Assembly: GCA_002712945.1 (NCBI GenBank)
Contig: PAVA01000043.1
Coordinates: 1-13,742 of the forward strand
Origin: Citromicrobium sp.
GTDB taxonomy: Bacteria; Pseudomonadota; Alphaproteobacteria; Sphingomonadales; Sphingomonadaceae
Reading direction: 5' to 3'
Length of the DNA stretch: 13,742 bases
Under the pieces are notes generated by a model, which saw only the letters and a program-made list of their open reading frames with translations, was not told the origin of the DNA and searched no databases. The number at the start of each line of letters is the position of its first letter. The first letter of the stretch is position 1. A program made the position numbers and the translations under genes. Positions 1 to 6,582 of this stretch are shown here, piece by piece.

Positions 1-492
1 CCCCATCCCGCCGATCAGCACCGCCGCATTCAGCGGGATCAGCGTTTTGGAGGCGGGCAGCGCACCGCGCGCGGCGAGGCTGACGAAAATCGGCAGCAGC
101 AGAACCAGCACCGGCGTATCGTTGACCGCCATGGACAGGAACATCGCCGCCACCAGCGAGACCAGCAGGCCGATCTGCAGGTTCCACTTGAACAAGCGCT
201 CCAGCGCCTGTGCGGCAGGCTCCAGCGCGCCGGTCACCACGAGGCCGCGCCCCATGATCATCAGCGCGCAGATCGTGATGAGCGCGTAGTGCCCGAAGCC
301 CGAAAAGGCGAGCGCGAGGCCGTCGGTCGGTCTGGCGTCGGGCAGCGGGAAGAAATAGAGAAACACCGCGATCACCGCGATCGTCATCAGCGAGACGATC
401 TCGGTCGACAGCTTGCTCCGCGCGAAACCGAAAAACATCGCGAGCGTCACGATCATGGCGGCGATGGCGTGAAAAGATGGGGCTTCGATCAT
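1..492 (-). CDS. SLC13-type (DASS/CitM-like) membrane transporter, N-terminal part
   Basis: The first 164 codons of an integral membrane protein begin at an ATG at 490-492 and run off the left edge. The translation is strongly hydrophobic, with helices near residues 8-24, 31-50, 66-84 and 105-125. After the fourth comes the segment SMAVNDTPVLVLLLPI, followed by an ascending hydrophobic run. An N-[ND]-T-P-V segment after an amphipathic stretch is characteristic of the SLC13/DASS and ArsB/NhaD-like ion transporter superfamily, where it forms part of the substrate and sodium site. The substrate (dicarboxylate, citrate, sulfate or another anion) cannot be told from this part. No strong Shine-Dalgarno precedes the start; a later Met at codon 13 is a less likely alternative. 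The gene lies 82 bases downstream of tRNA-Leu on the same strand and may be partly fed by its transcript. Family confidence is good; the gene is incomplete here. Confidence 0.78.
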   Translation of the reverse strand, partial: MIEAPSFHAIAAMIVTLAMFFGFARSKLSTEIVSLMTIAVIAVFLYFFPLPDARPTDGLALAFSGFGHYALITICALMIMGRGLVVTGALEPAAQALERLFKWNLQIGLLVSLVAAMFLSMAVNDTPVLVLLLPIFVSLAARGALPASKTLIPLNAAVLIGGMG

Positions 493-507
493 CGCTGGGC
501 CCCGCGA

Positions 508-528
508 TAGCGCCCGGCGGGGGCGCTA
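508..528. other. GC-rich inverted repeat between tRNA-Leu and the transporter
   Basis: A perfect 8-bp stem (508-515 with 521-528; arm TAGCGCCC on the minus strand) encloses a 5-base loop. It sits 46 bases past the tRNA 3' end and 15 bases before the transporter start. Neither strand has a T-run after it, so it is not a clear intrinsic terminator. It could separate or attenuate tRNA read-through into the transporter. Confidence 0.35.
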
Positions 529-574
529 GGCAATCGCCGTAAGCGGCCTTTGGGTCGATTTCGGTCGATTATCG

Positions 575-659
575 TGGTGCCCCTGGCCCGACTCGAACGG
601 GCACTTCGTGAGAAACTCGATTTTGAGTCGAGCGCGTCTACCAATTCCGCCACAGGGGC
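575..659 (-). tRNA. tRNA-Leu(CAA), CCA encoded
   Basis: Read on the minus strand this folds as an 85-nt class II tRNA. The acceptor GCCCCTG pairs with CAGGGGC and is followed by discriminator A and an encoded CCA (575-577). The D arm is GCG/CGC around a loop with GG. The anticodon stem is CTCGA/TCGAG around loop CTCAAAA, giving anticodon CAA (complement of 623-625), which reads UUG. An extended variable arm (TTTCTCACGAAGT) is typical of leucine tRNAs. The T arm GCCCG/CGGGC carries the TTCGAGT loop. All stems pair without mismatch. UUG is a minor leucine codon in such a GC-rich genome, so this is a low-demand isoacceptor. Confidence 0.97.
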
Positions 660-680
660 CCCTTGCGCGAAGGCGCGGCA

Positions 681-709
681 CGCCTAGCCGAGCGCGCGGA
701 CCGCATCAA
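681..709 (-). promoter_or_regulatory. possible promoter for tRNA-Leu
   Basis: On the minus strand TTGATG (704-709) and TAGGCG (681-686) are 17 bases apart. The second hexamer is preceded by GGC, so the block reads GGCTAGGCG, close to the GGCTAAGGC and GGCTAAGCC blocks upstream of efp and the aldolase gene. Predicted initiation would be near 674, about 15 bases before the mature tRNA 5' end. This is pattern-based only. Confidence 0.35.
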
Positions 710-751
710 CGGGAAAGCCGCGTGGATAAGCTCTCTTGGGTGGAATCTTGC

Positions 752-1456
752 CTAGAATTCCCAGTCGAGTTCGAGCCGGGCCTGCCAGCCCGGTGCCTCC
801 TCGCTCAGCGGAGCGAACACGCCCAGTTCGATCGACGGCCCGTCCTCGGCAAGGCCGAGGTCGAGTACGGGCCCGGCGAAATGGCTGCCCTTGTTCTCGC
901 CGGTCAGGGCTCCGCCGAATTCGACGCCCGCACCGATCGTTTCGCCCAGCTCCCAGTCGCCGCGCGCAGCATAGGCCAGGCTGCCTTCGGACCAGTCGCC
1001 CGGCTCGGCCTCGGCGATGAGATTGGCGATGACCGTGAAATCCTCGCGCCGGTGCTCCGCGATGAAGGCAAATTCGCCGCCTATCCCGTCGCCGCCGGTG
1101 TCGATGACCGCACCGGCCTGCAGCCCCAGCCCGACCGGGGCCGAGCCGGGATCGGTAAACATGATCTTGGCCTGGGGGGCGATGCTCTCGACCCTCAGGG
1201 CTTCGCCGTCTTCGGATTCGGATTCGATCTCCACGCCGAGTTGCAGCCAGTCACTGAAGCCATACTCGAAGGTACCGATCAGCAGCCGCGCATCTTCCTC
1301 TTCGGCGAGGACGAATTGCAGCTCGAGTTCGGCGGTCTCGGCCTCGATCTCGAGCCCCTCGACCTGGTCGACCCGCCCCTCTTCGGCGCGCAGCGGGGCC
1401 GGAAGGAGGCTGACCGAGGCCGCGCTCAGGCAGAGCGCCAGCCTCTGCGCCCTCAC
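752..1456 (-). CDS. exported acidic protein with a beta-barrel-like C-terminus, function unknown
   Basis: A 234-residue protein with an N-terminal signal peptide: basic residues 2-5, hydrophobic core to about 20, likely cleavage after LRA at 24. The mature part is rich in Glu, Asp and Gly with alternating hydrophobic strands. It ends in LELDWEF, an aromatic terminus like the signal recognised by the outer-membrane barrel assembly machinery. No named family is recognised; transporter-like or meta-pathway OMP proteins look similar in composition. The start is GTG at 1454-1456, supported by GGAGG six bases upstream (AGGAGGCGGC-GTG) and by the signal peptide beginning there. The GTG shares bases with the TGA of the upstream GGDEF-EAL gene (GTGA), so translation is probably coupled. 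A longer open frame exists on the opposite strand but has no such support. Outer-membrane location is inferred. Confidence 0.75.
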   Translation of the reverse strand: MRAQRLALCLSAASVSLLPAPLRAEEGRVDQVEGLEIEAETAELELQFVLAEEEDARLLIGTFEYGFSDWLQLGVEIESESEDGEALRVESIAPQAKIMFTDPGSAPVGLGLQAGAVIDTGGDGIGGEFAFIAEHRREDFTVIANLIAEAEPGDWSEGSLAYAARGDWELGETIGAGVEFGGALTGENKGSHFAGPVLDLGLAEDGPSIELGVFAPLSEEAPGWQARLELDWEF

Positions 1457-3030
1457 GCCGCCTCCTCGACATCCGCCGTGCCGTCCTCCCCGGCATCGCC
1501 GCTGTGCGTGCCGGGCATGGGCTTGCCATAGAGATAGCCCTGGCCGAAATCGCAGCCGTATTCGAACACACTTCTTGCGCTTCCGGCGGTCTCGATCCCC
1601 TCGACCGTCACCTTCAGCCCGAGATGATGCGCCATCGAGGTGACCGCGCGCACGATGGTCTGGCTGTCCTTGTTGTTCTCGATATCGGAGACGAACGAAC
1701 GGTCGATCTTCAGCTTGTCGAAGGTCAGCTCGCTCAGGTGGCGGAGCGAGGAGTAGCCCGTCCCGAAATCGTCGAGCGAGACCTTGATCCCCTGGCTCTT
1801 GAAGTTGGCGATGACGTTCTTGGCCGTCTCCAGTTCGGAAACGAGCGCGCTTTCCGTAATCTCGACTTCGAGCCGCTGAGGCGGAAAGCCGACCATCTGG
1901 AGCGTCTGCAGCGTGCGTTCAACCAGCCAGGGGTCGGTAAACTGCAGCGGCGAGAGGTTGATCGACAGTAGCGTGTCGTCGTCCCAATCCTTCGCCTCGC
2001 GCGCCGCCTTGGCGAGCAACCGGATGTAGAGATCGCCGATCATGCCGCATTCCTCGGCGATCGCGATGAATTCGTCCGGGCTTCGGACCGTGCCGTCCTT
2101 GCACCGCCAGCGCGCGAGCGCCTCGTAGCCCAGGATGCGGCCGGTAGCGAGGTCGACAAGCGGCTGGAAAAAAGGCTCGATCTCGTCCGCCGCGATGGCC
2201 TCGCGCAGCTCGCGTTCGGTCTGCGCCCGCCGCGCCGCCGCTTCGTCCATACCCGATTCGAAGAAGCAGAAGGCGTTGGAAGAAGTGGACTTGGCGCGAT
2301 ACATCGCCGCGTCGGCCTGGGTGACGATACGGTCGATCGCGACGCCCGGTTCCTCGACCAGAGTGATGCCCACGCTCGCGCCGACAGAGACGGCACTTCC
2401 CACCGAGGGCAGGTTCATCGGCGCGGAAAAGGCATCGACAAGCGCCTCGACCCGCGCGACGAGCGCGTCGCTCGATTCGTAGTCGTCGAGCAGGACGACG
2501 AACTCGTCGCCCCCGAGCCGCGCCACGAGATCGCCCTCGCGTACGTGCGAGAGCAGATGTTCGGCCGTGGCGAGCAGGACTTCGTCCCCCGCCACATGGC
2601 CGTAGAGATCGTTCACCGCCTTGAAACGATCGAGATCGATCAGCGCCAGCGCGAAGGGCCTGGCATCGGCCTTCTCCACCGCCGCCTCGATCACCTGATA
2701 CGCCTTGCGGCGGTTCGGCAGACCCGTCAGCGGATCGTGGAAAGCGAGGGCGCTCGCCTTCTTTTCGGCCCTCATCCGGTTCCGGAATTCACGGCGCAGC
2801 TCGAACAGCCGCCGCACGACGTAGATCGTCAAGGCGACCGACATGAACATGAGCGCGGTCAGGATCTCGTCGAGCTCCCACGATTCATGCGTGTCGGAGA
2901 ATTCGACGACATACTCGAACCCCTCGATCGCGATCGAAATCGCAAGGATCGCACCGAAAAAGGCGAAAATGAGCAGCGCCTCGATCTTCGCCGAGCGGCT
3001 CAAAAAGGTTTTGCTATCCAAAGGCTTCAT
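1453..3030 (-). CDS. membrane-anchored GGDEF-EAL protein (diguanylate cyclase / c-di-GMP phosphodiesterase)
   Basis: A 525-residue protein. Two transmembrane helices (about 17-36 and 57-75) flank a short acidic loop of roughly 20 residues, followed by a basic linker. The GGDEF domain spans about 97-255, with HDPLTGLPNRR at its start, an intact GGDEF at 173-177 and an inhibitory-site RxxD (REGD, 164-167). The EAL domain spans about 272-510. It has EAL at 303-305, Asn358 (INLS), E-I-T-E at 390-393, DDFGTG at 420-425, Lys441 in LKID, EGIE at 477-480 and Gln497. All canonical residues of both domains are present, so either or both activities (making c-di-GMP from GTP, hydrolysing it to pGpG) are possible. 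The dominant one cannot be read from sequence. The periplasmic loop is too short for a recognised sensor domain. The start is ATG at 3028-3030 with GGGAAG about 9 bases upstream. The stop overlaps the next gene's GTG, suggesting the two products act together. Confidence 0.96.
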   Translation of the reverse strand: MKPLDSKTFLSRSAKIEALLIFAFFGAILAISIAIEGFEYVVEFSDTHESWELDEILTALMFMSVALTIYVVRRLFELRREFRNRMRAEKKASALAFHDPLTGLPNRRKAYQVIEAAVEKADARPFALALIDLDRFKAVNDLYGHVAGDEVLLATAEHLLSHVREGDLVARLGGDEFVVLLDDYESSDALVARVEALVDAFSAPMNLPSVGSAVSVGASVGITLVEEPGVAIDRIVTQADAAMYRAKSTSSNAFCFFESGMDEAAARRAQTERELREAIAADEIEPFFQPLVDLATGRILGYEALARWRCKDGTVRSPDEFIAIAEECGMIGDLYIRLLAKAAREAKDWDDDTLLSINLSPLQFTDPWLVERTLQTLQMVGFPPQRLEVEITESALVSELETAKNVIANFKSQGIKVSLDDFGTGYSSLRHLSELTFDKLKIDRSFVSDIENNKDSQTIVRAVTSMAHHLGLKVTVEGIETAGSARSVFEYGCDFGQGYLYGKPMPGTHSGDAGEDGTADVEEAA

Positions 3031-3044
3031 AACAAGATTCTTCC

Positions 3045-3070
3045 CAAGCGTCCGGTAGAGCAGACGCTTG
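3045..3070. promoter_or_regulatory. inverted repeat in the leader of the GGDEF-EAL gene
   Basis: A perfect 8-bp inverted repeat (CAAGCGTC at 3045-3052, GACGCTTG at 3063-3070) with a 10-base spacer lies in the 76-base gap between the phosphatase stop and the GGDEF-EAL start. In the minus-strand RNA its 3' arm abuts the GGGAAG Shine-Dalgarno at 3040-3045. No T-run follows. It could be an RNA hairpin affecting initiation, an operator, or a processing site; the sequence does not decide which. Confidence 0.4.
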
Positions 3071-3106
3071 TTAAGACTTTCTTGTATGGGCCGTGCGTCG
3101 GTTCCC

Positions 3107-3931
3107 TTAGCCGCGCAGTGACGCGGCGATAACCTTGTGCATCTTTGAGTGCAAGCCGTCGTTCCCCGCGAGTACCTGTTGGTGATGCACCGGCTGGCTG
3201 CGGCCGCGATAATCGGTCACGAAACCGCCCGCCTCGCGCACCAGCAGGCATCCGGCGGCGGTATCCCACGGCTGCAGGTCGCTCTCCCAGAAACCGTCGA
3301 AACGGCCTGCCGCGACCCATGCCAGGTCGAGCGAGGCAGCACCGAAGCGGCGGACACCCGCAACCTCGGGCCCGAGCGCGCCGTAGATGCGGCTCCATTC
3401 GGCGAAGTCGCCGTGGCCCTGAAAAGGCATGCCGGTGGCGATCAGCGCATCGCTGAGCCGCGAGCGCGCCGAAACGCGCAGGCGCGCATCCTGCAGCCAC
3501 GCCCCGCGGGTCTTTTCCGCCCAGAAGGTCTCGTCGGTGATCGGCTGATAGACCACCGCGGCGGTCACATCGCCCCAGCCCGATCCGTCCAGCTTGCGCT
3601 CCTGCACGGCGATCGAGATCGCGAAATGCGGGATACCGTGGAGGAAGTTGCTCGTCCCGTCGAGCGGGTCGATCACCCAGCGCGGCGCGTTCTCGTCCTC
3701 GCCTTTGATCTCGCCTGCTTCCTCCAGCAGGAAGCCCCAGCCCGGGCGCGCCTGCAGCAGGTCGTCGTAGAGCGAGCGCTCGGCGCGCATATCCGCCTTG
3801 CTGACGAAGTCCGCCGGTCCCTTGCGGCTGACCTGCAAGTGCTCGATCTCGCCGAAATCGCGCCGCAGGCGGTTGCCCGCGCGGCGTGCGGCGCGTTCCA
3901 TCACGCGAATGAGGCCTGTAATCGCTGCCAT
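3107..3931 (-). CDS. inositol-monophosphatase-family phosphatase (SuhB/CysQ-like)
   Basis: A 274-residue protein with the full signature of the Mg2+-dependent, Li+-sensitive phosphatases. It has Asp47 in SKAD, the Glu pair in LLEEAGE at 70-71, motif A DPLDGTSNF at 88-96 and motif B WDTAAG at 222-227, then LLVREAGG. Metal ligands expected for the family (E70 or E71, D88, D91, D223) are present. Family members hydrolyse inositol-1-phosphate, PAP, fructose-1,6-bisphosphate or similar substrates, and the exact one cannot be assigned. A SuhB-like inositol-1-phosphatase is the default annotation. The length is typical. The ATG at 3929-3931 lies 6 bases after the efp stop (TGA-TCCGCC-ATG), so it almost certainly shares the efp transcript. 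Family membership is very secure; substrate is open. Confidence 0.94.
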   Translation of the reverse strand: MAAITGLIRVMERAARRAGNRLRRDFGEIEHLQVSRKGPADFVSKADMRAERSLYDDLLQARPGWGFLLEEAGEIKGEDENAPRWVIDPLDGTSNFLHGIPHFAISIAVQERKLDGSGWGDVTAAVVYQPITDETFWAEKTRGAWLQDARLRVSARSRLSDALIATGMPFQGHGDFAEWSRIYGALGPEVAGVRRFGAASLDLAWVAAGRFDGFWESDLQPWDTAAGCLLVREAGGFVTDYRGRSQPVHHQQVLAGNDGLHSKMHKVIAASLRG

Positions 3932-3937
3932 GGCGGA

Positions 3938-4501
3938 TCAGCCGGCCTTCCCGACGTAGCTCTGTTCGTAAACGTCGACGATGATGCGTGTGCCGCTCTC
4001 GATATGTGGCGGCACCATGATCCGCACGCCATTGTCGAGCACGGCGGGCTTGTAGCTGGAGGAAGCGGTCTGCCCCTTCACCACCGCGTCGGCCTCGACG
4101 ATTTCCGCCTCGACCTGTTCGGGCAGCTGGACCGAAATGGGCTTTTCCTCCCACAGCTCCAGCGTCACGGTCATCCCGTCCTGCAGGAAGGGGCGCGCGT
4201 CGCCCAGCAGGTCGCTCGGCAGGAAAATCTGCTCGAACGTATCGCTGTCCATGAACACCAGGTGCTCGCCATCCTCGTACAGGAACTGGTAGTCCTTGGT
4301 GTCGAGCCGGACCTTTTCGACCGTGTCGGCGCTGCGGAAGCGGACGTTGGTCTTGCGGCCATCCTGCAGGTTCTTCATCTCGACCTGCATGTAGGCCCCG
4401 CCCTTGCCGGGCTGGGTGTGCTGAATCTTGGCGACCTTCCAGATGCCGCCTTCATATTCGATGATATTGCCGGGGCGGATATCGACGCCGCTGATCTTCA
4501 T
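3938..4501 (-). CDS. efp: translation elongation factor P
   Basis: A 187-residue EF-P, the ribosome-binding factor that relieves stalling at polyproline stretches. The three-domain layout fits the usual length of 185-190. The N-terminal KOW-like domain carries the modification loop PGKGGA, with the conserved lysine at position 33 rather than the arginine of rhamnosylated EF-Ps. The C-terminal family signature reads KPAVLDNG then VPPHIESG and [12 protein letters not shown]. The start [11 protein letters not shown] at 4499-4501 was chosen because family members begin here; the frame stays open upstream to 4708 but that part is low-complexity and unlike EF-P. A weak AAGG lies about 10 bases upstream. 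No modification enzyme is encoded in the window. The phosphatase gene follows at 6 bases, and a divergent exported-protein gene lies on the other side of the promoter. Confidence 0.98.
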   Translation of the reverse strand: MKISGVDIRPGNIIEYEGGIWKVAKIQHTQPGKGGAYMQVEMKNLQDGRKTNVRFRSADTVEKVRLDTKDYQFLYEDGEHLVFMDSDTFEQIFLPSDLLGDARPFLQDGMTVTLELWEEKPISVQLPEQVEAEIVEADAVVKGQTASSSYKPAVLDNGVRIMVPPHIESGTRIIVDVYEQSYVGKAG

Positions 4502-4577
4502 GGGGGGTGTACCTTGGCTCGGAGCGAATTGGGGGCTGCCCGGCGCGCGAAACCGCGCGAGGGGCAGCAGGTCGCGG

Positions 4578-4606
4578 GCCTTAGCCGAGCGGTCATGGTC
4601 TCGCAA
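4578..4606 (-). promoter_or_regulatory. predicted vegetative promoter of efp
   Basis: On the minus strand TTGCGA (4601-4606) and TAAGGC (4578-4583) are exactly 17 bases apart, in the wider context CTTGCGAG...GGCTAAGGC. The aldolase gene has the same context and spacing. Caulobacter housekeeping promoters have a -10 of the GCTANAWC type, which the GCTA core matches. Initiation would be near 4571, giving a leader of about 70 nt. Confidence 0.6.
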
Positions 4607-4618
4607 GGTAAGGCGCAC

Positions 4619-4624
4619 TATATA
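4619..4624 (+). promoter_or_regulatory. possible -10 element of a leaderless transcript
   Basis: TATATA ends 7 bases before the ATG of the exported-protein gene at 4632, so transcription could start at or next to the start codon. No convincing -35 is seen 17 bases upstream (TGGTCT), and only a bare AGG could serve as a ribosome site. TATATA is also palindromic, so orientation is uncertain. Confidence 0.25.
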
Positions 4625-4631
4625 GGTTCGC

Positions 4632-5033
4632 ATGAACAGAATTACCCGAATTACCCGGCCTCTGGCCGCCGCGACCATGTTGGGCGCGCTTGCGCTGCCC
4701 GGCGGCACGCTCGGCGCGCAGACGCCCGTGCCGCAGTCCGACCGGATCGATACGCTTCCTATCGGCAGCTACGAGTGCACCCTGCCCGGCGATGCGGCCG
4801 GGCCGGCGTGGAATCGCGTTCCCGAGCACGATTTCTCGATCCTCAACGGCTCCAGCTACGAAGCGCGCGGAGAGCGCGGCGTCTATCTGCTGCGCGGCGA
4901 CGAGGTGATCTTCACCCGTGGCCCGCTCAAGGGCAAGGTGATGGAGCGCGCGGGGCGGTCTATCCTGCGCGAGAGGCTGGCGGACGGCACGCTCGGCCGG
5001 ATGCGCTGCGTGCGCGCTGGGCCGGCCAACTAG
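4632..5033 (+). CDS. small exported protein of unknown function, divergent from efp
   Basis: A 133-residue protein with a clear signal peptide: basic MNRITRITR, hydrophobic core, likely cleavage after LGA at 29. The mature part has two cysteines (in YECTLPG and MRCVR, residues 48 and about 126) that could form a disulfide. Conserved-looking segments include [24 protein letters not shown] and [20 protein letters not shown] believe similar exported hypotheticals occur in other sphingomonads, but no function is known to me. The start is fixed by the signal peptide; the nearest purine-rich ribosome site is about 19 bases away, hence the leaderless possibility. It converges on the M23 peptidase gene with 27 bases between stops. 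Periplasmic location is inferred. Confidence 0.8.
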   Translation: MNRITRITRPLAAATMLGALALPGGTLGAQTPVPQSDRIDTLPIGSYECTLPGDAAGPAWNRVPEHDFSILNGSSYEARGERGVYLLRGDEVIFTRGPLKGKVMERAGRSILRERLADGTLGRMRCVRAGPAN

Positions 5034-5060
5034 GCCATTCTGTCGGTGGCCGAGGGGCGC

Positions 5061-5837
5061 TCAGTCCGACCCTGAGGCCGCCTTGCCCGCAAGATAGGGA
5101 TAAGGATTGATCGCATTGGTGGGCTCCCACCATTCGGCATCCTCTGTCGTTCGCATGATCGCAAAATGGAGGTGCGGCGCATCGGGCGCGGCATTGCCGG
5201 TCGTGCCCACGGTGCCGAGCCGTTGCCCACGACGCACCTTCTGCCCTTCCTTCAGGCCGGGCGCGTATTTGTCGAGGTGGGCGTAGTAGAAGATCGTCTC
5301 CTTGTCGGGAGAGCGCACGTAGAGCGAATTGCCGCCGGTTTCGGAGCGATAGATACGCTCGATCGTGCCCGGCGCCGCCGCGATGACCGAGGTCCCGGCG
5401 GGCGCCATGATGTCGATCGCCTCGTGCAGTCGGTCGCCCCCGTCGCGCGCGGCGAGGAAGCTGTCGGACAGATCGTCCGGCCGAACGTTAAGTACGGGGA
5501 TCACCATTTGTCCGAGCTGGGTCTCGCGCGGCGGGGTCGCGTTGGCGCGATCGAGCGAGGCGATGTTGCGCCTGCGCTCGACGGTCGAGGCCTCGCCCTC
5601 GTCCTCTGCCCCGGTTTCTCCCGCCACGGTCTCGCGCGTCAGCCTCGAATCCGCCTCTGCGGCGGCATCGGCGGGGCGGGTCTTCTCGATCTGGCTGTCG
5701 GCGCTCGACAATTCGATCAGGCTGCCGCCCGCCACGATCCACACCATCGATGTGATGGTGGCGGTGACGATGATCGTCAGAATGCGGTCGACGGCACCCA
5801 TGCCCTTTTGTTTAGCAGATTTGAGGCGTTCAAACAT
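5061..5837 (-). CDS. membrane-anchored M23 (LytM-type) metallopeptidase
   Basis: A 258-residue protein. A cytoplasmic basic N-terminus is followed by one transmembrane helix (about 19-40), a charged low-complexity linker (about 45-105) and an M23 domain (about 115-250). The zinc site is complete: HxxxD at 138-142 (HEAID) and HLH at 222-224. The catalytic-region histidine H187 lies in YYAHLD. Active M23 enzymes cleave peptide cross-links of peptidoglycan (often Gly or D-amino acid bonds), so a periplasmic wall-remodelling role is likely. Length and single anchor fit the family. The ATG at 5835-5837 shares one base with the thiE stop (TGATG) and has GGAGG four bases upstream inside thiE, so translation is probably coupled to thiE. 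Confidence 0.93.
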   Translation of the reverse strand: MFERLKSAKQKGMGAVDRILTIIVTATITSMVWIVAGGSLIELSSADSQIEKTRPADAAAEADSRLTRETVAGETGAEDEGEASTVERRRNIASLDRANATPPRETQLGQMVIPVLNVRPDDLSDSFLAARDGGDRLHEAIDIMAPAGTSVIAAAPGTIERIYRSETGGNSLYVRSPDKETIFYYAHLDKYAPGLKEGQKVRRGQRLGTVGTTGNAAPDAPHLHFAIMRTTEDAEWWEPTNAINPYPYLAGKAASGSD

Positions 5838-6502
5838 CAGGCCTCCAGCCTTCCCACGAAGGCTTTAACGGCTGCTGCCTCGTCGCCGTTCCACACCGCG
5901 CCCGAAACGGCGAGGAAATCCGCTCCGGCTGCGATCAGCGGCCCGCAGTTTTCCGGGGTTATTCCGCCAATGGCCACACAGGGCAGCTCGAATATCTGCG
6001 ACCACCAGGTGAGGATTTCGGGCGTCGGGCGTTCGGCGTGGCCCTTGTCCTTGGTAGAGGAATCGAAAAACGCGCCGAAAGCGACATAATCCGCCCCCGC
6101 CTCGCCGGCTTCCATCGCGAGATGGCGCGAGGCGTGGCAGGTCACGCCGATCTGGGCCTGCATGCCCAGCGCATCGCGCGCTTCGGCGACGGAGCCGTCT
6201 TCCTGTCCAAGATGGACGCCGTCGGCCTTCAACCGCTTCGCCAGCGCGATATCGTCGTTGACGATAAAGGCGACCTCGCGCGCGGCGCAGATTTCCTGCA
6301 ACGGCGCAGCCAGCGCTGCGGCTTCGTGCTGGCCTCCGGCGCCATCATAGCCCTTCACGCGGAACTGGAATGCGGTGACATGTCCCGCCCCTGCGTCCAG
6401 CGCGCGCTCGAGCCGACGGGGGAAATCCCCGCCGACGTCGAGCGGGGAGATCAGGTAGAGCTGGGTGGGAACGCGCGGGATTGTGCCATCGGTTTCGGTC
6501 AT
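5837..6502 (-). CDS. thiE: thiamine-phosphate synthase
   Basis: A 221-residue TIM-barrel enzyme that joins hydroxymethylpyrimidine diphosphate to thiazole phosphate, giving thiamine phosphate. Family marks in order: Q-F-R-x-K at 46-50 (pyrimidine pyrophosphate site), FIVNDD at 79-84, DGVHLGQED at 94-102, GVTCH at 119-123 (often GVSxH in relatives), DSSTK at 147-151 and AIGGI at 177-181. The start at 6500-6502 (MTETDG) was chosen because ThiE proteins begin shortly before the first strand. The frame also opens at 6556, but that extension has no family resemblance. Ribosome-site support is weak (AGG 10 bases upstream). No TPP riboswitch is visible in the 80-base leader. The product supports the transketolase encoded in the same window, which needs thiamine diphosphate. 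Confidence 0.93.
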   Translation of the reverse strand: MTETDGTIPRVPTQLYLISPLDVGGDFPRRLERALDAGAGHVTAFQFRVKGYDGAGGQHEAAALAAPLQEICAAREVAFIVNDDIALAKRLKADGVHLGQEDGSVAEARDALGMQAQIGVTCHASRHLAMEAGEAGADYVAFGAFFDSSTKDKGHAERPTPEILTWWSQIFELPCVAIGGITPENCGPLIAAGADFLAVSGAVWNGDEAAAVKAFVGRLEA

Positions 6503-6569
6503 GGCGAGCGGACCTAGCGCCGCATGCGCTGTTCGTCGATATTCAGCAGCGGGCAAGCCGGAGAAGCGC

Positions 6570-6575
6570 TATTCA
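6570..6575 (+). promoter_or_regulatory. possible -10 element of a leaderless lipoprotein transcript
   Basis: TATTCA, in context GCGCTATTCA, ends 7 bases before the ATG at 6583, the same spacing as the TATATA before the exported-protein gene at 4632. The only Shine-Dalgarno-like GGAGAAG (6560-6566) is 16 bases from the ATG, too far to work well. No -35 is evident. Confidence 0.22.
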
Positions 6576-6582
6576 TCCGGCC

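Noticed and set aside
721..729. DnaA-box-like TTATCCACG on the minus strand
   Set aside because: It is a single copy with one mismatch to TTATCCACA, with no cluster, AT-rich region or origin genes nearby; expected by chance.
608..1531. 307-residue plus-strand frame opposite the exported acidic protein
   Set aside because: It begins inside the tRNA gene and has no signal or family features. The minus-strand reading has a strong ribosome site, signal peptide and barrel-type C-terminus.
5033..5051. GGCCA/TGGCC mini-hairpin between convergent stops as a terminator
   Set aside because: The stem is 5 bp with a 9-base loop and no T-run on either strand, which is too weak to call.
3149..5110. 653-residue open frame on the plus strand
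   Set aside because: It lies antisense to the phosphatase and efp genes, which have full family signatures. The frame is kept open by high GC and codon bias; its translation has no domain, no ribosome site and crosses a promoter region.
6503..6582. possible TPP riboswitch upstream of thiE
   Set aside because: The 80-base leader lacks the conserved CTGAGA and the paired ACCTGAT-type elements, and is too short for the full fold plus expression platform.
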